Shown here piece by piece: positions 23,280 to 34,525 of a DNA stretch of 64,000 nucleotides. The notes below the pieces were generated by a model. That model was not told the DNA's origin. It was given only the letters and a program-made list of their open reading frames with translations, and searched no databases. The DNA is from Cristatella mucedo (taxonomy: Eukaryota; Bryozoa; Phylactolaemata; Cristatellidae). Where the stretch lies: NCBI GenBank assembly GCA_009760855.2, contig WPIO01000018.1, positions 594,001-658,000 of the forward strand, read 5' to 3'. Numbering within the stretch: the first letter of the stretch is position 1; each line of letters starts with the position of its first letter. Position numbers and translations under genes: made by a program.

Positions 23280-23644
23280 TCAAAGCTCTTGCTAACTTCA
23301 TGAGAATTTATTTTATCCGACTTCTGCGGAAGGCAGAACGTGAATCATAGTTACCGAATCAAAACGCCTATGATCGTGCGCACACGTGCTTGTGTAAAAA
23401 ATTTTGCTCACTGCCATATACAGGTGCATATAGGTATACTTGTACATGCAGGTGTATAGTAGATCAACGTATATGTAGACGATTGGCCTCAAGGGAATCA
23501 TAGTTAGCACGAGACATCTACATATCGAGCCCTACAAACACACTTATACTTCCAGCTTTCTATACTCCCAAGTTGCATTCATCCCCCTGCCCGATAAAAA
23601 AACACGTGCCACACAGTCGCACACGGCCCCTCAAACACGTACCT
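23280..23644. other. Unassigned sequence
   Basis: No gene or repeat recognised. Confidence 0.5.
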
Positions 23645-23692
<48 letters not shown>

Positions 23693-23717
23693 CACACACA
23701 AACACACACATACATTT

Positions 23718-23758
<41 letters not shown>
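23645..23758. repeat. CA dinucleotide repeat
   Basis: Two CA runs separated by an AAACACACACATACATTTG-type interruption. Confidence 0.97.
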
Positions 23759-23761
<3 letters not shown>

Positions 23762-23789
23762 AGTTAAGATATGCACTTAAATAAATAAA

Positions 23790-23866
23790 TATATATATAT
23801 ATATATATATATTATCCTTTAGTGCCATAAGACAACTTAATCTCTAGGCAGGCGCTTCACATATGC
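23790..23866 (-). mobile_element. L2-like 3' tail relic with AT repeat
   Basis: An AT tract, then AGTGCCATAAGACAACTTAA and TCTAGGCAGGCGCTTCACAT, a decayed form of the L2 3' hairpin (minus orientation). Confidence 0.6.
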
Positions 23867-23872
23867 CACGGG

Positions 23873-23904
23873 GCACTTACGATATCATCGCATATCGTAA
23901 GTGC
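23873..23904. repeat. Perfect 13 bp inverted repeat
   Basis: GCACTTACGATAT and its exact complement are separated by 6 nt (CATCGC). It could form a hairpin or cruciform. It follows the L2 tail relic, and no U-run terminator follows. Confidence 0.85.
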
Positions 23905-24339
23905 TCAGATGCTGACATATGCTCTCACAAGTGCACCTGTAAGCAATCGCAGGCTTTCTCATATAAAAAAGACGCATGTCCCAAACAGTCATGTCCGAAT
24001 ACTCAGGCGCAGACACACATACAAACAGCCCTGCAGCTACGTGCAAGAAAACAGGATCGTGGATACAATCATGCAAAATGAATGCTGAAGGCATTCAATG
24101 CCATTACATTGGTTGAATTGACCGTATAGCCTGCATCACCACGATAAGTGACATGACAGCAGATCTTACAACATTTTTTTTTTTGCAAGTAAATCTTCCT
24201 AAGCATGTACAAACATGTAAGACAATCGGCTCTTCCTATATCTAAAGTGATTGCAATTACAACCTACAAGATTAGAAACAATTAAGGTCAGTTTATTTAG
24301 TAGTCTCTTGTAAAGCTATGGAAAAGCTTAAACTGCTAT
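23905..24339. other. Unassigned sequence
   Basis: No gene or repeat recognised. Confidence 0.5.
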
Positions 24340-24460
24340 GATTATGCAGTGGGTAATCTTGTATTGCCTTTATGTTAGCCCATGGAAGGTGCTCGCTCTT
24401 TCCTAAAGAGGTAAAGTTCGTTCAATTCCTGCAATAAACCATAAAGGATTGCCCACTGCA
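24340..24460 (+). mobile_element. Possible SINE head relic
   Basis: TTAGCCCATGGAAGG and, about 45 nt later, TTCGTTCAATTCCTGC resemble the A and B boxes of the SINEs elsewhere here. The body is not recognisable. Confidence 0.3.
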
Positions 24461-24679
24461 GGACCCAAACCAAAGGAAACACGACTGGAGCAAAGTTTAT
24501 AATTCATTTTCTGATTTACAGCATCATTTGTATACCAGACAGAAGAGCTTTAACGGCTGTGAACACCACTTGCAGTTGGCATTAAAGATCACCTACTACA
24601 GACCTCAAACCATGAACTGGGTTGTGAAGAGCTAGCAACTAACCTCATAGGTTAAGAACTAGGAGTGGTAACATTGTAA

Positions 24680-25275
24680 AGATAATAGTAATAATAATAC
24701 GTTTACTTAGCACCCTCGGAAAACTTAAACTCTTTCTAGGCAGTCGAAATATGATGTAAAGCAACCACGAGGAAATGGTTAGGGTTAGCACACACATTTC
24801 AACAAGTATAACATTATTGGAGGTGACAGCCACAGAATCAGCATGTGGAACGTTGTTAGTATGCATGCCCAGTTAGCATGCACAGTGTGAGCACGCATTC
24901 CCACACAAAGAAGAATCACAGGGACCCACTAACTGCTGCAATAAGCAGTTACGTTTTTGGCTTCTTCTTAAATTTCATCTATTCAGGAGATGCCGTGACG
25001 TCAGTAGGTAGTGAGTTCCACCCTTTGGGAGCATGCCTATTAAAGGCAAGTTTTTCAAAGGATTCGAGGTTCATACGTGCTATAGCTAAACTATTTTATT
25101 CAGAAAAGCTTGTAGTACGATGACTACCTTGGTGGAGGAGTAATTCAGATAGGTAGGCTGGTGCTAGAGAATGAAGGAACCTAAAGGCTAGCGGTAGAAC
25201 ATCGTTGTTGATACACTGCTTAACTGGTAGCCTCTTCAGGTCGGCTATGAGCAGTATAGCGTGTGGTCACTGGGA
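24680..25275 (-). mobile_element. L2-like LINE fragment, diverged subfamily
   Basis: TAGTAATAATAATACG tail, AGCACCCTCGGAAAACTTAA and TCTTTCTAGGCAG mark the 3' end. The 3' UTR and RT C-terminus follow in order (CACAGGGACCCACTAA; GTGAGTTCCACCCTTTGGGA). It has accumulated many substitutions. Confidence 0.85.
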
Positions 25276-25779
25276 CCTTTAGTACAAACAGCTCTACGTT
25301 ATCTTGGGCCAGTAAGTTTTTTCTCTCTTTTTCATAGTTATAGTAGTTGAAGGCCTTGCATAGCTGTCGTTCATTGAAGGGCGTTGCTGCTCACTGAGAC
25401 CTCAGACTGAGACGTGATCGCTGAAGCTGTTGAAAGGTTATTTGTGGGGACAGGCAAGACATTAGTTTACCTGCTAGTTTCGACATTTGATGCGCCATCG
25501 GTCCTTAAGCAGGACAGGAGCAATACAGACAGGAGTAATATCAGTCGTTGCCAGTTCACCACTGAATCATATTCATGCTGAAAATGACATCGGGAGTGTC
25601 AGGTACAAGAATATAGCAGAACAAACCGATTTAGCATCGAGCTAACAAGAGATTGCTTTTCGGAAGGCAGGGTGAGCAGGCGCTGCTATTTTAAAACAGT
25701 CGCCTGACAATGCAGCTACTAAGCTGACGGTGGCAAAGTGGCATCTACAAAAATCACAGCCAACGTGCCTGTCTGCAGA
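25276..25779. other. Unassigned sequence
   Basis: No gene or repeat recognised. Confidence 0.5.
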
Positions 25780-25900
25780 GTTGTATGCCGGCTATAAGGG
25801 CCTCACTGGACGGGCCGTTAACGCGGTGATTAGTGAGTTACAGAAGAAGAGGTGAGATATCAGAAATGCGTGGAACTAATTTGATAGGGCATCCAATCTG
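25780..25900 (-). mobile_element. L2-like RT relic
   Basis: GAGTTGTATGCC, GTGAGTTACAGAAG and AGAAATGCGTGGA match the L2 C-terminal RT region. Only about 110 bp is recognisable. Confidence 0.55.
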
Positions 25901-25944
25901 AAGTTAGCAACATTGCATAGCCAAACGTCAAATGACCTAGCAGG

Positions 25945-26330
25945 CGCCAGCCTCAGCCTCCTCGTGCCCTCAGGTCTTCGGTGCACGATATAGTAGCTTC
26001 ACCATTCATATGCTTAAATATCATTGGTGACGAAATTTTTTGCTCTGTAGGTCCTAGACTGTAGAATCTCATTCACTATTTTATGCAACAAAATCTACTA
26101 TCCTGCTAACGAATGCGGGGCATCCTTTTCAGATCTCACGAGGCCTTACATTACTCACTCTGCTACTACTCTGCCATCCTCCCGACGGACTCAGCTAGGA
26201 TTCTCACTTCTTATGTGCAGTAGGAGATGTAGTCAGCTTGCTACTGCTTGCATACCGAAAGCCGATTAGGCCATGAGTTCGCTATAGAAAACTGTCCTGC
26301 ATAACAGCAAGCCGACGCAGCTATAGCGGT
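25945..26330 (+). pseudogene. LINE-B 3' relic
   Basis: CTCGTGCCCTCAGGTC, GCTCTGTAGGTCCTAGACTG, CATACCGAAAGCCGATTAGG and ACTGTCCTGCATAACA match LINE-B in order. No open frame. Confidence 0.75.
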
Positions 26331-26645
26331 ATACCTAGCGTAGGTATACATAGCGTAGGTATACATAGCGGTAGGGCCACGACGTGATTGATATTGGCTG
26401 GCCTGTCATTCCTAGAGTCCCGGCTAGCAATTTAAGAATAGTGCAACGCTTGCCCGACCCCATCGGTGTCGCCGCCAGCCGTCCTAGAGTTTCTGGACGG
26501 TTTCCGTGAGAACAAAAGCAGTGGGCGAAGAGCACCTTCGCTCTCGAGCTGCTAGCAATGGGACGCAGAAGTCACCGAGGCGATTGATATCGGCTGAGTT
26601 GACAATTCCATCGTCCCGGCTAGTTATGTAACGGCAGGGAGAGGC
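26328..26645. repeat. Local tandem and dispersed short duplications
   Basis: An AGCGTAGGTATACAT unit is repeated near 26337-26368. GATTGATAT-GGCTG to TCCCGGCTAG at about 26386-26427 recurs imperfectly at 26581-26622. Confidence 0.6.
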
Positions 26646-27344
26646 TTGCTAGGGGCTCCTTCTTCGTCTTCTGCTTGGTCTTGACGCCGTTGCCGGTAGT
26701 TGCCGGACTCGTTTCTCTGAAAGTGAGGGAGGAGCTCGAGCTGTTTGCCGGCGATTGACGGACAGGACGAGACAACGACAGGAGGATTCGGTGGGCGCCA
26801 TCGAATACGGTCGTGTAGTGCTTGAGCTCGCATTCTTGTGTTTCTTCTGAGTTGTGTGTGTGTGTGTGTGTGTGTGTGCGTGCACGTGGTCTCGCTACGA
26901 GCGCTTGGTGTAGTGTACGAGCTATTCCTGTCGTTCAGGTGGAAGTGAAGCCCTAGTTCTCTGGTCAGGGTCTAGGATCCGGCTCGGGCTCATCGTCCTA
27001 TTTGGGTCGTTCCCCACAATAGATGTAGTAGCCTACGAGCGAATCATATTTTGTCCGCAAGAGTACTTATGCTGTCGAGAGCTTGTGATGAGTGTGGAGG
27101 ATAAGACTGAGCTAGACTCACAGCGACATTGTTCGCTTGCGAACAAAGCTCAGTAAAATCCACTATTTGCATGTCTCTTTCTAATTCACGCCCCGGACTT
27201 ACGATCCCTTTAGTAACGATATGTAGGTCAACGCCAGAAACACTCGTTTCGCGGCGGCCAGCTTATCGCTAGTAGACTCGCACCGAACGGCATCAGGCGG
27301 TAGGTTACGCCTACTCCGCCGAGCCTTCGGAGTTACCCAGGTAA
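26646..27344. other. GC-rich unassigned sequence with a GT repeat
   Basis: A GT repeat lies at 26855-26880. No coding signature recognised. Confidence 0.5.
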
Positions 27345-27750
27345 ACGATTAGGTTCCAAAAGGCAGGCGGTACTATGCTTAGCCTGTCAGGGGAGTAAAT
27401 CTGATATGCAGGCTAGAGCTAAAGAATGCATGAACCTAAAAGTGACTGACAGAGCCTTGATGTCGATGCGCTGGTTGACAGGGACCCGGTGTAGGTTGGC
27501 GACCAGTGGCTGGACGTGGCAACTGCAACTCTCACAGCAGAGGAGCCTAGCTACAGAGTTTTGCACCTACACAGTAAGTTCTTAATTGCCCAGGCCGGTA
27601 GACCAGCAAGTAAGGAGTTATAGAAGTCGAGACGTTATGTCACAAATGGTTGGACCATTTAGGTGTAGTATTCTTGCTTAAACCACCCCGAATTCTAGCG
27701 ATGTTATTAAGTTGAAAGCGACGAGACTGTGACTGCGGAGCTGATGCGAT
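27345..27750 (-). mobile_element. L2-like RT fragment
   Basis: AGGCGGTACTATGCTTAGCC, GAACCTAAAAGTGA, CAGAGTTTTGCACCTAC and GGCCGGTAGACCAGCAAGTA match the RT C-terminal region. The 3' UTR is absent and stops are frequent. Confidence 0.8.
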
Positions 27751-27756
27751 CTTTAA

Positions 27757-27996
27757 ATGTGTACCCAGGCTGGTTTGGTGGGCTGGGACGGGATGGCTGT
27801 AATGTGGTAAGGGTCGCCGGCTAGGCCGGGGTCTGAATTATGGGCATGGCCGGATGTGCGACGACGAGAGGTCATCGGGGCCCACGGGTAAGATAAGTTG
27901 GCCGAGTAAGTCGTGGTTTTTTGAGTGGTCTCGTGGTCTCGCAGTGTTACACACCTAGGTGGGTGCAGGCGATGACTTTGGGCCACGACTTTAGCA
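27757..27996. repeat. Unknown direct repeat, unit 1
   Basis: Pairs with 28487-28712 at a 730 bp offset. Shared: GGTAAGGGTC, CCGGCTAGGCCGG, TCTGA, GACGAG and GGTCA, TCTCG, ATG- and GTGCAGGCG-type blocks. Minus-strand translation shares SDxGLAGDPY and a following TAxxSQPT motif between units, with length differences in multiples of three in part. The family is unknown. Confidence 0.65.
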
Positions 27997-28486
27997 AGAA
28001 ACTCACTAGTAAAGGAGTAAGCGACAAGGGACTACTTTGTTGCAGAGACTCGTGTATTCGTGGGATTCACTAGGTTACAAAGTATGTGAAACGGTTTGAG
28101 TCCTTGCTGAAGATCTACTGCACAACGAACTTCAGGAACTCCTTATTATTGATACTCGTCTGCATAAATTCAATGAAAACATCTGTGCATACACTTGATT
28201 TAGTACAATGAGTGTTCTTCCACCAAGTTTTGGACTTGAACCGCTACTATCAAAGATGGTTTAATTAGAAAATGGTAGGGGACTAACCTAGGACCTGGTC
28301 TATAAAAGTGATTGAGAGTATAATCGTCAATCTCAAAATAAAGTTAACTTTTAAATTTTCCCTGGTTGAGTTTGTGTAACCAACATACTATTCATCGGGT
28401 TTACTTGTTTTTAGTCGGACTAGATGTAACTCATAAGATTAAGTAAAAGATATTCATCCGTTTCTTTCTTTATAAATGGGTTAATT
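27997..28486. other. Spacer between the direct repeats
   Basis: AT-richer than its flanks; no recognised feature. Confidence 0.5.
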
Positions 28487-28712
28487 TTGTACCCTGGCTA
28501 GGTTCGGTTGGCTGGGATAGGACGGCCGTAACCTGGTAAGGGTCACCGGCTAGGCCGGAGTCTGACCTATGGCACGTGCGGCGACGAGGGGTCACCGGAG
28601 CTCTTGGGTAGAAGTTGACCGAGTAACTCGTGGTGTTGCAGGCTCCCGGTCTCGCCGAGTTATGCACCTGGATGGTTGCAGGCGTGCTCCGGTGATGCGG
28701 CCACGCATGCAA
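28487..28712. repeat. Unknown direct repeat, unit 2
   Basis: Second unit of the pair described at 27757-27996. It is shorter because of small internal deletions. Confidence 0.65.
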
Positions 28713-29790
28713 GGCAACCAACGATTGCTCCAGGCCAAGCGAAGCTGGATAGCACGCTCGTTGTTGCGTTTTGTATATTCCGCCGCGTTCCCAGTGTATC
28801 GTGTTCGTGGCCCCCTCCGTGAGTTGGGGGCTTTCGTCGGGAGCTCTCGACGGTGGTAGACGTCGACTCCGACTTGCCAAGCAGTTACTCAGCTAGCTGG
28901 ATCTTTTACGGCGTACGCTCGTGCTTATTGGAACGGAGTCGATACAACAGCTAGATTGTGGAAGCCGAAAGAGAACCTAACACATTTGTTCGTGCTTGCT
29001 TCGTTGTCTTGCACCCCTGTAGTTTACTCAGTGTATGATTCCCCCTTTAGACTTGTTTAGTTCCCCTGTTTTTGTTGGAGCAGGCAATATTGTAAAGAGG
29101 ACTAACCTGACGGCCGCTCGTCTTAACCTAGCTCAGCGGCATGGCGAGCGGCGACATGGCCGGGGTATGGCGGAGCTTGGCGGGAAATAGCCTCTGACCT
29201 ATGGATTGAGAGACGCAGTGCTGCCGTGAAGCCATTCACCAGTCAATGGTCGAGAAAATTACGGTAGTTTATTACCGCAGCCGACAAACATAACGTGGAC
29301 CGTATCCAAATAGGGAAACACGGTCTAAGAACAAGTAACAAACGGGTCCAATATATAGTAGACCTGAATGAATAGTATTTATTGGCTGAGGTACAGCCAA
29401 TCAGCTGTAGTCTGCAGCTCCAAGAACAGGCGGTCTCCTGAGTCAGCCAGTGATGCACTGAAGGTCAAGATGAAATCATCCGGCAATATGGCTGTGAAGC
29501 GAATTCAGCCAACCTGGATCTCGTCTACATTTTTAATAAGCGTGCAGTGCAACAGTTTCTATCTCGGTATAGTGTAGCCAGAATTCGGCCCGCCATGTCG
29601 CGCTATCGCCCGTCTGGCTCCGACTCTGGTTTAAGATTCGTTTGGCGTGAAGAGGACGGCTGCAGAGACGACGGGATGGCGTCAGGAAAGACGACGGGAC
29701 GGCGTCAGGAAAGGTGCCGGGCTACGTACCCGCAGTGCCGAGCACAGAATGAACGAGATGCCCGATTTGTGAGCGCCGTTGATTAATCCC
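28713..29790. other. Unassigned sequence with a short tandem duplication
   Basis: GACGACGGGA-GGCGTCAGGAAA occurs twice in tandem near 29667-29712. No gene recognised. Confidence 0.5.
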
Positions 29791-29874
29791 TTTGAAGCCA
29801 ATGTAAAGCGCCTAGGAAGTGATTGAGTTCTCTGAGGGCGTATTATCGAGTGCATTATTACTATTATTATATTA
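29791..29874 (+). mobile_element. L2-like 3' tail only
   Basis: ATGTAAAGCGCCTAGGAAG, GTTCTCTGAGGGCG and an ATTACTATTATTAT tail: an extremely short 5'-truncated copy or SINE-like end. Confidence 0.85.
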
Positions 29875-31021
29875 AAGATTTATGCAAGGGGTCGCTCAAA
29901 ACCATCGGTAAAAATGCATCCAATCTGGCCTAAATGGATATTCTGCTGAGAGGCCTAGGCCGTTTTAATCCTGGCTGTACTCCGGCCTGGGGTCTGCTCT
30001 CGCTCACTACACCGGGCTAGTGGAGAAAGATGCGAGACTTGGGCGTCTAGTGAGGTCGGCGCTCTACAGCAGCTTGCGTTCGCCGTCTACCTGCGTCGGC
30101 GGAATGCTCGTGTGGCGTGACTGTTGCTCGGACGGCGGCAGATCTTGGGAGTCTCGCGGAGGAGGAACCAGCGTGGACGAGAGCGGCTAAGGAGACTCTA
30201 TCTTTATTTCTCTCAGCGCATGCATATTTGGGAGGTCGATGCATCGGTAGCATCAGAAACGTAGGGAAACATAATGTGCATTATTCGGGCCCGAAGCTGT
30301 GCGGCTTCAAGGGCACAGCCCTTGAATATGAGGGTGAGAGATGAAGGTCAGGCACCCGATATTGGTCGGGCGCTGCTTTCAGCAGCGTTTTTCAGCAGGT
30401 AGCAGCAGCAGGAGGCTCGCACGCTACGCTAGCGTGGGAATTCCGAGGGCCGCTACCTTCGCAGCTTGCAGCTGACGCCGAGCTGCTCTTTCACTATGGT
30501 GGAGCGTGCAGCCTTGCACAGGCACACTCGCTCGCTTTCATTCACTCGCGCTTCGTCGCCTCGTCACCTCGTTAGAACCCAGTCTCGCAGGACGCTCTTT
30601 TACTCGCCGCGTTCACTTTAGGAGCAGGATTGCCACTGAGAAGACGATGCGAGGAGGAGGACTCTTGAAATTGCGAAAGCTTGCAACATTCCCGGCTCTG
30701 CCAAAGGCTTTCGAGGTGGGCCTTTGCAGGCTTTATGGAGTGACTCCTTAGAATGCCCGCCCATTTCGTCGTATAGGAGCCGCTGCTGTTCGGCGCAACC
30801 TCTTCATTTCAAGGGTGGGGGATGGTAGCGGCTTCACTAGGCTCGACAGGACGCTGCGACGGAGACATTTTTTCTCGCGGCCCGTGGGCTTCCGGTTCCG
30901 TGAGCAGCGACCCGAGCGATAGAGAGAGAGAGACAGCTTTTAGGAAAAGCTCCGGGCTCTCCGACGGTTACCCACTGGTCTGCTCCATTGTGTGCACAAG
31001 GCATTGCTGCGATGAGGTAGT
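29875..31021. other. GC-rich unassigned sequence
   Basis: No open frame with recognisable features. AGAGAGAGAG at 30920-30930. Confidence 0.5.
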
Positions 31022-32102
31022 TAAAATAATAATAATATTAATGCACTTGATTAAGCGCCCTCACAGAAATCAATAAATTTCTAGGTGCTTTACATTTGCT
31101 GCCAAATGAACCGCGATTGAATGAGGAGTAATATCATCTTGATAAAAACATGAACAGCATTGTTGGGGGTGACATGCACAGGGTCAGCATGCAAATGTGG
31201 TTAGTGGCAGCACGCAATGTGCCTGCACATACAAGCACGCGAAGGACGAATCACAGGGACCCACTAAATGCTGTCGTAAGTAGGTGTGTTTTTTAGGTTC
31301 TTTTTAAAGTTGGTCAAGTCAGAGGATGATCTGACGCAATTCGGGAGAGAGTTCCAGGCTTTGGGAGCATACGAACTAAATGCACGGTCTCCGAAGGATT
31401 TGAGGTTTGTACGAGGTATTTGTAGACTGTTGGATTCCAAAAATCGGGTGGTACGATGCGTGGCCTGGTGGGGGAGTAGATCTGAGAGATAGGCTGGAGC
31501 CAAAGAATGAAGTGACCTAAAAGTGAGCGACAAAACTATGAAGTCGATCCGTTGCTTGACTGGTAGCCAGTGCTGGTCGGCGAGAAGTGGTGTGATGTGG
31601 TAACTGCGACGCTCACGACAGACAAGCCAAGCTATGGAGTTTTGAAGTAGCTGTACTCGCCTGATTGCACATGCCGGTTGGCCAGCAAGCAGTGAGTTAC
31701 AGAAGTCAGGACGGATGTCACAAATGCATGGACCAATGTAGATGTGGTATTCCTGCCTAAAAAACCCTGACTTTAATCAATGTTATGTAGCTGAAATTAG
31801 TCAGACTTGACTGTGGAGCTGATGTGGTCGTCTAAGGAGAGGTCACTTTGGAACATGACACTTAGATTTCGAGCTAATTCAACGGGAGATAGGCTGGTAG
31901 AGCCAATTTTGAGCGTCAGCCTTTCTAATTACTGAATCACACTGGGCTTGCCCATAAGTAGTAAGTTAGTTTTATCATCGCTTAGTTTAAAAAAATTTGC
32001 TACCATCCACGTGCGGATGTCACCAATACATGCAGCAAGTGAGTTGAGAGAATTTGAGGTGCTCTAAGGCTTGGAGGGATCAAAGAAAAGGTACAAGGGT
32101 AG
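31022..32102 (-). mobile_element. L2-like LINE, 5'-truncated
   Basis: Well-preserved 3' end on the left (AATAATAATATTAATGCACTTG; AAGCGCCCTCA), full 3' UTR and RT C-terminus through the region antisense to FLKLNDDKT (TTTATCATCGCTTAG). The best-preserved minus-strand coding stretch is 31264-31533, encoding [20 protein letters not shown] and the SSYAPKAWNSLP block. Confidence 0.92.
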
Positions 32103-32324
32103 TCGGACTTTCCGAAAGTACAAAGGGACGACACTACTTTCTAGAGAGCTACCTCCCGCTCGCAGTTCCATCGGCGGGCGGGGTCGCACGAATAGGTGCG
32201 ATGCAGTCGCGGCCAGATGAAAAAGTCGGAAGCCTCTGACAACTGCATGATCGATTCCACACGACAGGCAACAGTGCTTGCCAGCCAGCCGCTCTGTAGA
32301 TTATAGAGAGGCAAAGATTTATTT
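32103..32324. other. Unassigned sequence
   Basis: No feature recognised. Confidence 0.5.
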
Positions 32325-33002
32325 GTAATAATTATGATACATTTGATTTAGCGCCCTAAGAAAACTCGATATCTTTCTAGGCACTTTATCTTTGCTGCAA
32401 ATGAAGTGCGATCGAATGGTGAGTGGTAGGATGCTCAATAGACAACAAGCATAACGTTAGTAGGGGTGACATGAACAGGATCAGCATGCAAATACGGTTC
32501 GTCGCAGCTTGCACAGTGTCAGCACACATAAGCACGTAAAGGACGAATCCCGTGGATTTACTGAATGCTGCGATAAATAGATACGTTTTAATTTGTTTAT
32601 ACAAGTGCTCAACCCAGGGGATGTCGTAACACAAGTCGGGAATGAGTTCCCGGCTTTTTCAGCATACGAACTCAATGCAGGGTCTCTAAAGAATTCAAAG
32701 TTCGTACAGACTGCATTTAAGCGATTAGATTACGAAAAGCGAGTGGTATGAAGCTTAGCTGGTTGGCGGAGTACATCTGGTATTTAGAATGGCACGTAGA
32801 GACCCAAAGTGAGTAACTGAACCTTGAAGCCGGTGCACTGCATGACTGGGAACGAGTGCAGCTCGGAGAGAAGTGGTGAGACATGGCAACTGCACAGACA
32901 AGCCTAGCTGCCGAGGGGTACGGACATTCCCCCTGGACGTTTCCGCCACCCGGAATGTCCCCCCGGACATTTCCCCAGGACATTTCCCCCACCCGGGTAT
33001 AT

Positions 33003-33240
33003 GGCTTAGAGTGTAGGTTTTAGGGTTTACGGTTTAGGGTTTTTAGGGTCTATGGTTTATGGTTTAGGGTTTTTAGGGTTTAGGTTTAGGGTTTTTAGGG
33101 TTTAGTGTTTTAGGTTTTAAGATTGTAGGGTTTAGGGTGTGGGAATTAGAGTTTAGGGTTTTTAGGGTTTAGGCTTTAGTGTTTAGGGCTTAAAGCATAG
33201 GGTTTTATGGTTTAGGTTTTAGGTTTTGGGGTTACGATTG
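33003..33240. repeat. Degenerate TTTAGGG telomere-like array
   Basis: About 235 bp of GGGTTTAGGG / GGGTTTTTAGGG units with substitutions. Interstitial, inside copy B. Confidence 0.9.
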
Positions 33241-33294
33241 GGCTTCGCCTCCTCCGACTTAATCCACCCTTGCTCATACACTAATTATCGCGGA

Positions 33295-33558
33295 TTAGGG
33301 CGTAACTTGATCTCTTGAGCTCGAGCTACACTCAGAAGACCCCTGAGGCTCAGCACTCATTTGCAGGAACGCAAGCACACCGTAGTGCGAGTCCGCTTTG
33401 ACGGGTACGAACACATGCTTGGCGGCGTCGAGTGGGACCGAACTCCCGCGGAACCGAACACTGTAGCTCGCCGCTGCCGCTGCAGCAGCCGCTGCAGCAG
33501 CCGCTGCAACCGCCGCCGCAGCTCGCTTCATTTGAAACCATCCTTCCAATCCATCCAT
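33295..33558 (-). CDS. Alanine-tract ORF of the telomere-core element, copy B
   Basis: 87 codons on the minus strand: a MDGLEGWF start, an alanine run of about 20 residues, then a mixed C-terminus rich in S and V. It corresponds to 800-1012 in copy A. No known domain; it may simply be conserved element DNA. Confidence 0.22.
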   Translation of the reverse strand: MDGLEGWFQMKRAAAAVAAAAAAAAAAAAASYSVRFRGSSVPLDAAKHVFVPVKADSHYGVLAFLQMSAEPQGSSECSSSSRDQVTP

Positions 33559-34525
33559 TCTTCTTATTATACCGAGTTAATTTTATTTTAATAGAGAGTT
33601 CATTTGATCATGTGTATATCTATATATATGTATTCTTAGTTTTACATTCTTTAACATAGGGGGAAATATCCTACCCCGGGGTTGGGGGGTAAATGGCCGG
33701 TGGGGGAAATGTCCTATAGTCCACCAGGGGAAATGTCCGGTGGGGAAACGTCCTGGGGGGAAATGGCCTATAACCTTGCAGAGTTTTGCATCAACTTAAG
33801 CGCCTGATCCCACACGCCGGTGGGCCGCTAAGCAGTGAGTAATAAAAGTCGAAACGGGACGTTCCAATCGCACGGACTATCTTGGATGCAGTATCCTGTC
33901 CAAGAAGATCTAAATTCTTAGCAATTCTATGTAGCTGAAAGTAGGCAGATCAGACTTGTAAGGTTGATGTGATCTTTTAGTGAGAGGTCACTTTGGAACA
34001 AGGCACTTGGATTTCGTGCAGTTTCGACTGGACGTTCAGCTGGCAGAGTCGATTGTGATCGTTAAACTTTCCAATTTCTGAATCACACTTGGTTTTTCCA
34101 ATAAGCAGCAAGTTGGCTTTACCATTATTCAAGTCAAGAAAGTTTGCTGCCATCGATATATTAATGTCATTAATATACGCAGCAAGGGAGTTAGGAGAAT
34201 TTCGCTTGCTGGAGGGCTGGGAGGGATCAAAGCAAAGGCACACTTAATTTTCATCTTCGTGGGAGTGAAACCCTAGATTGTGCCAAGCAATCTCGCATCA
34301 GCAAGGGGGACAGTATACACCGCAAGAAAACCCTGACCAAGCACCGTTCCCTGAGGTACCCAATACTTCACAGGTTTCTCGGATGATCTGTCTGTGTTAT
34401 ATTCATATCAATCGTCCGGAGTCTTGCGCTGAGATAGATAGGATCCGAACGATGGCAGTGCTGCACTAGTGATGCCCCGGCGAGGTTTGAGGCGCTCTAG
34501 AAGAATGTAGCGATCGATATTAATG

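Larger units (their letters stand above)
32912..33776 (-). mobile_element. Telomere-core repeat element, copy B
   Basis: 865 bp inserted in an L2 copy, so the ends are visible: left flank AGCTGC, right flank TGCAGAG, uninterrupted L2 CTGCAGAG. This implies a 3 bp target duplication, TGC. The left end has several GGACATTTCCCC-like words and the right end several GGGGAAATGTCC-like words, forming terminal inverted motif arrays instead of one clean inverted repeat. Inside lie a TTTAGGG-like array (33003-33240), a GC-rich part with a GCC/GCA run, and an AT-rich part. No transposase or RT visible. Confidence 0.8.
32325..34525 (-). mobile_element. L2-like LINE split by telomere-core element copy B
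   Basis: The 3' end, 3' UTR and RT C-terminus occupy 32325-32911. After 865 bp of foreign sequence the same L2 resumes at 33777 (TGCAGAGTTTTGCATC) and continues to about 34525, past the region antisense to the YADD motif (near 34250, degraded). The L2 sequence on both sides is collinear with 51580-52290, so the interruption is one clean insertion. Confidence 0.92.

Noticed and set aside
27757-28712. LTR retrotransposon with two LTRs
   Set aside because: Units are only ~230 bp and 730 bp apart, with no TG..CA ends, primer site or gag-pol sequence seen between them.
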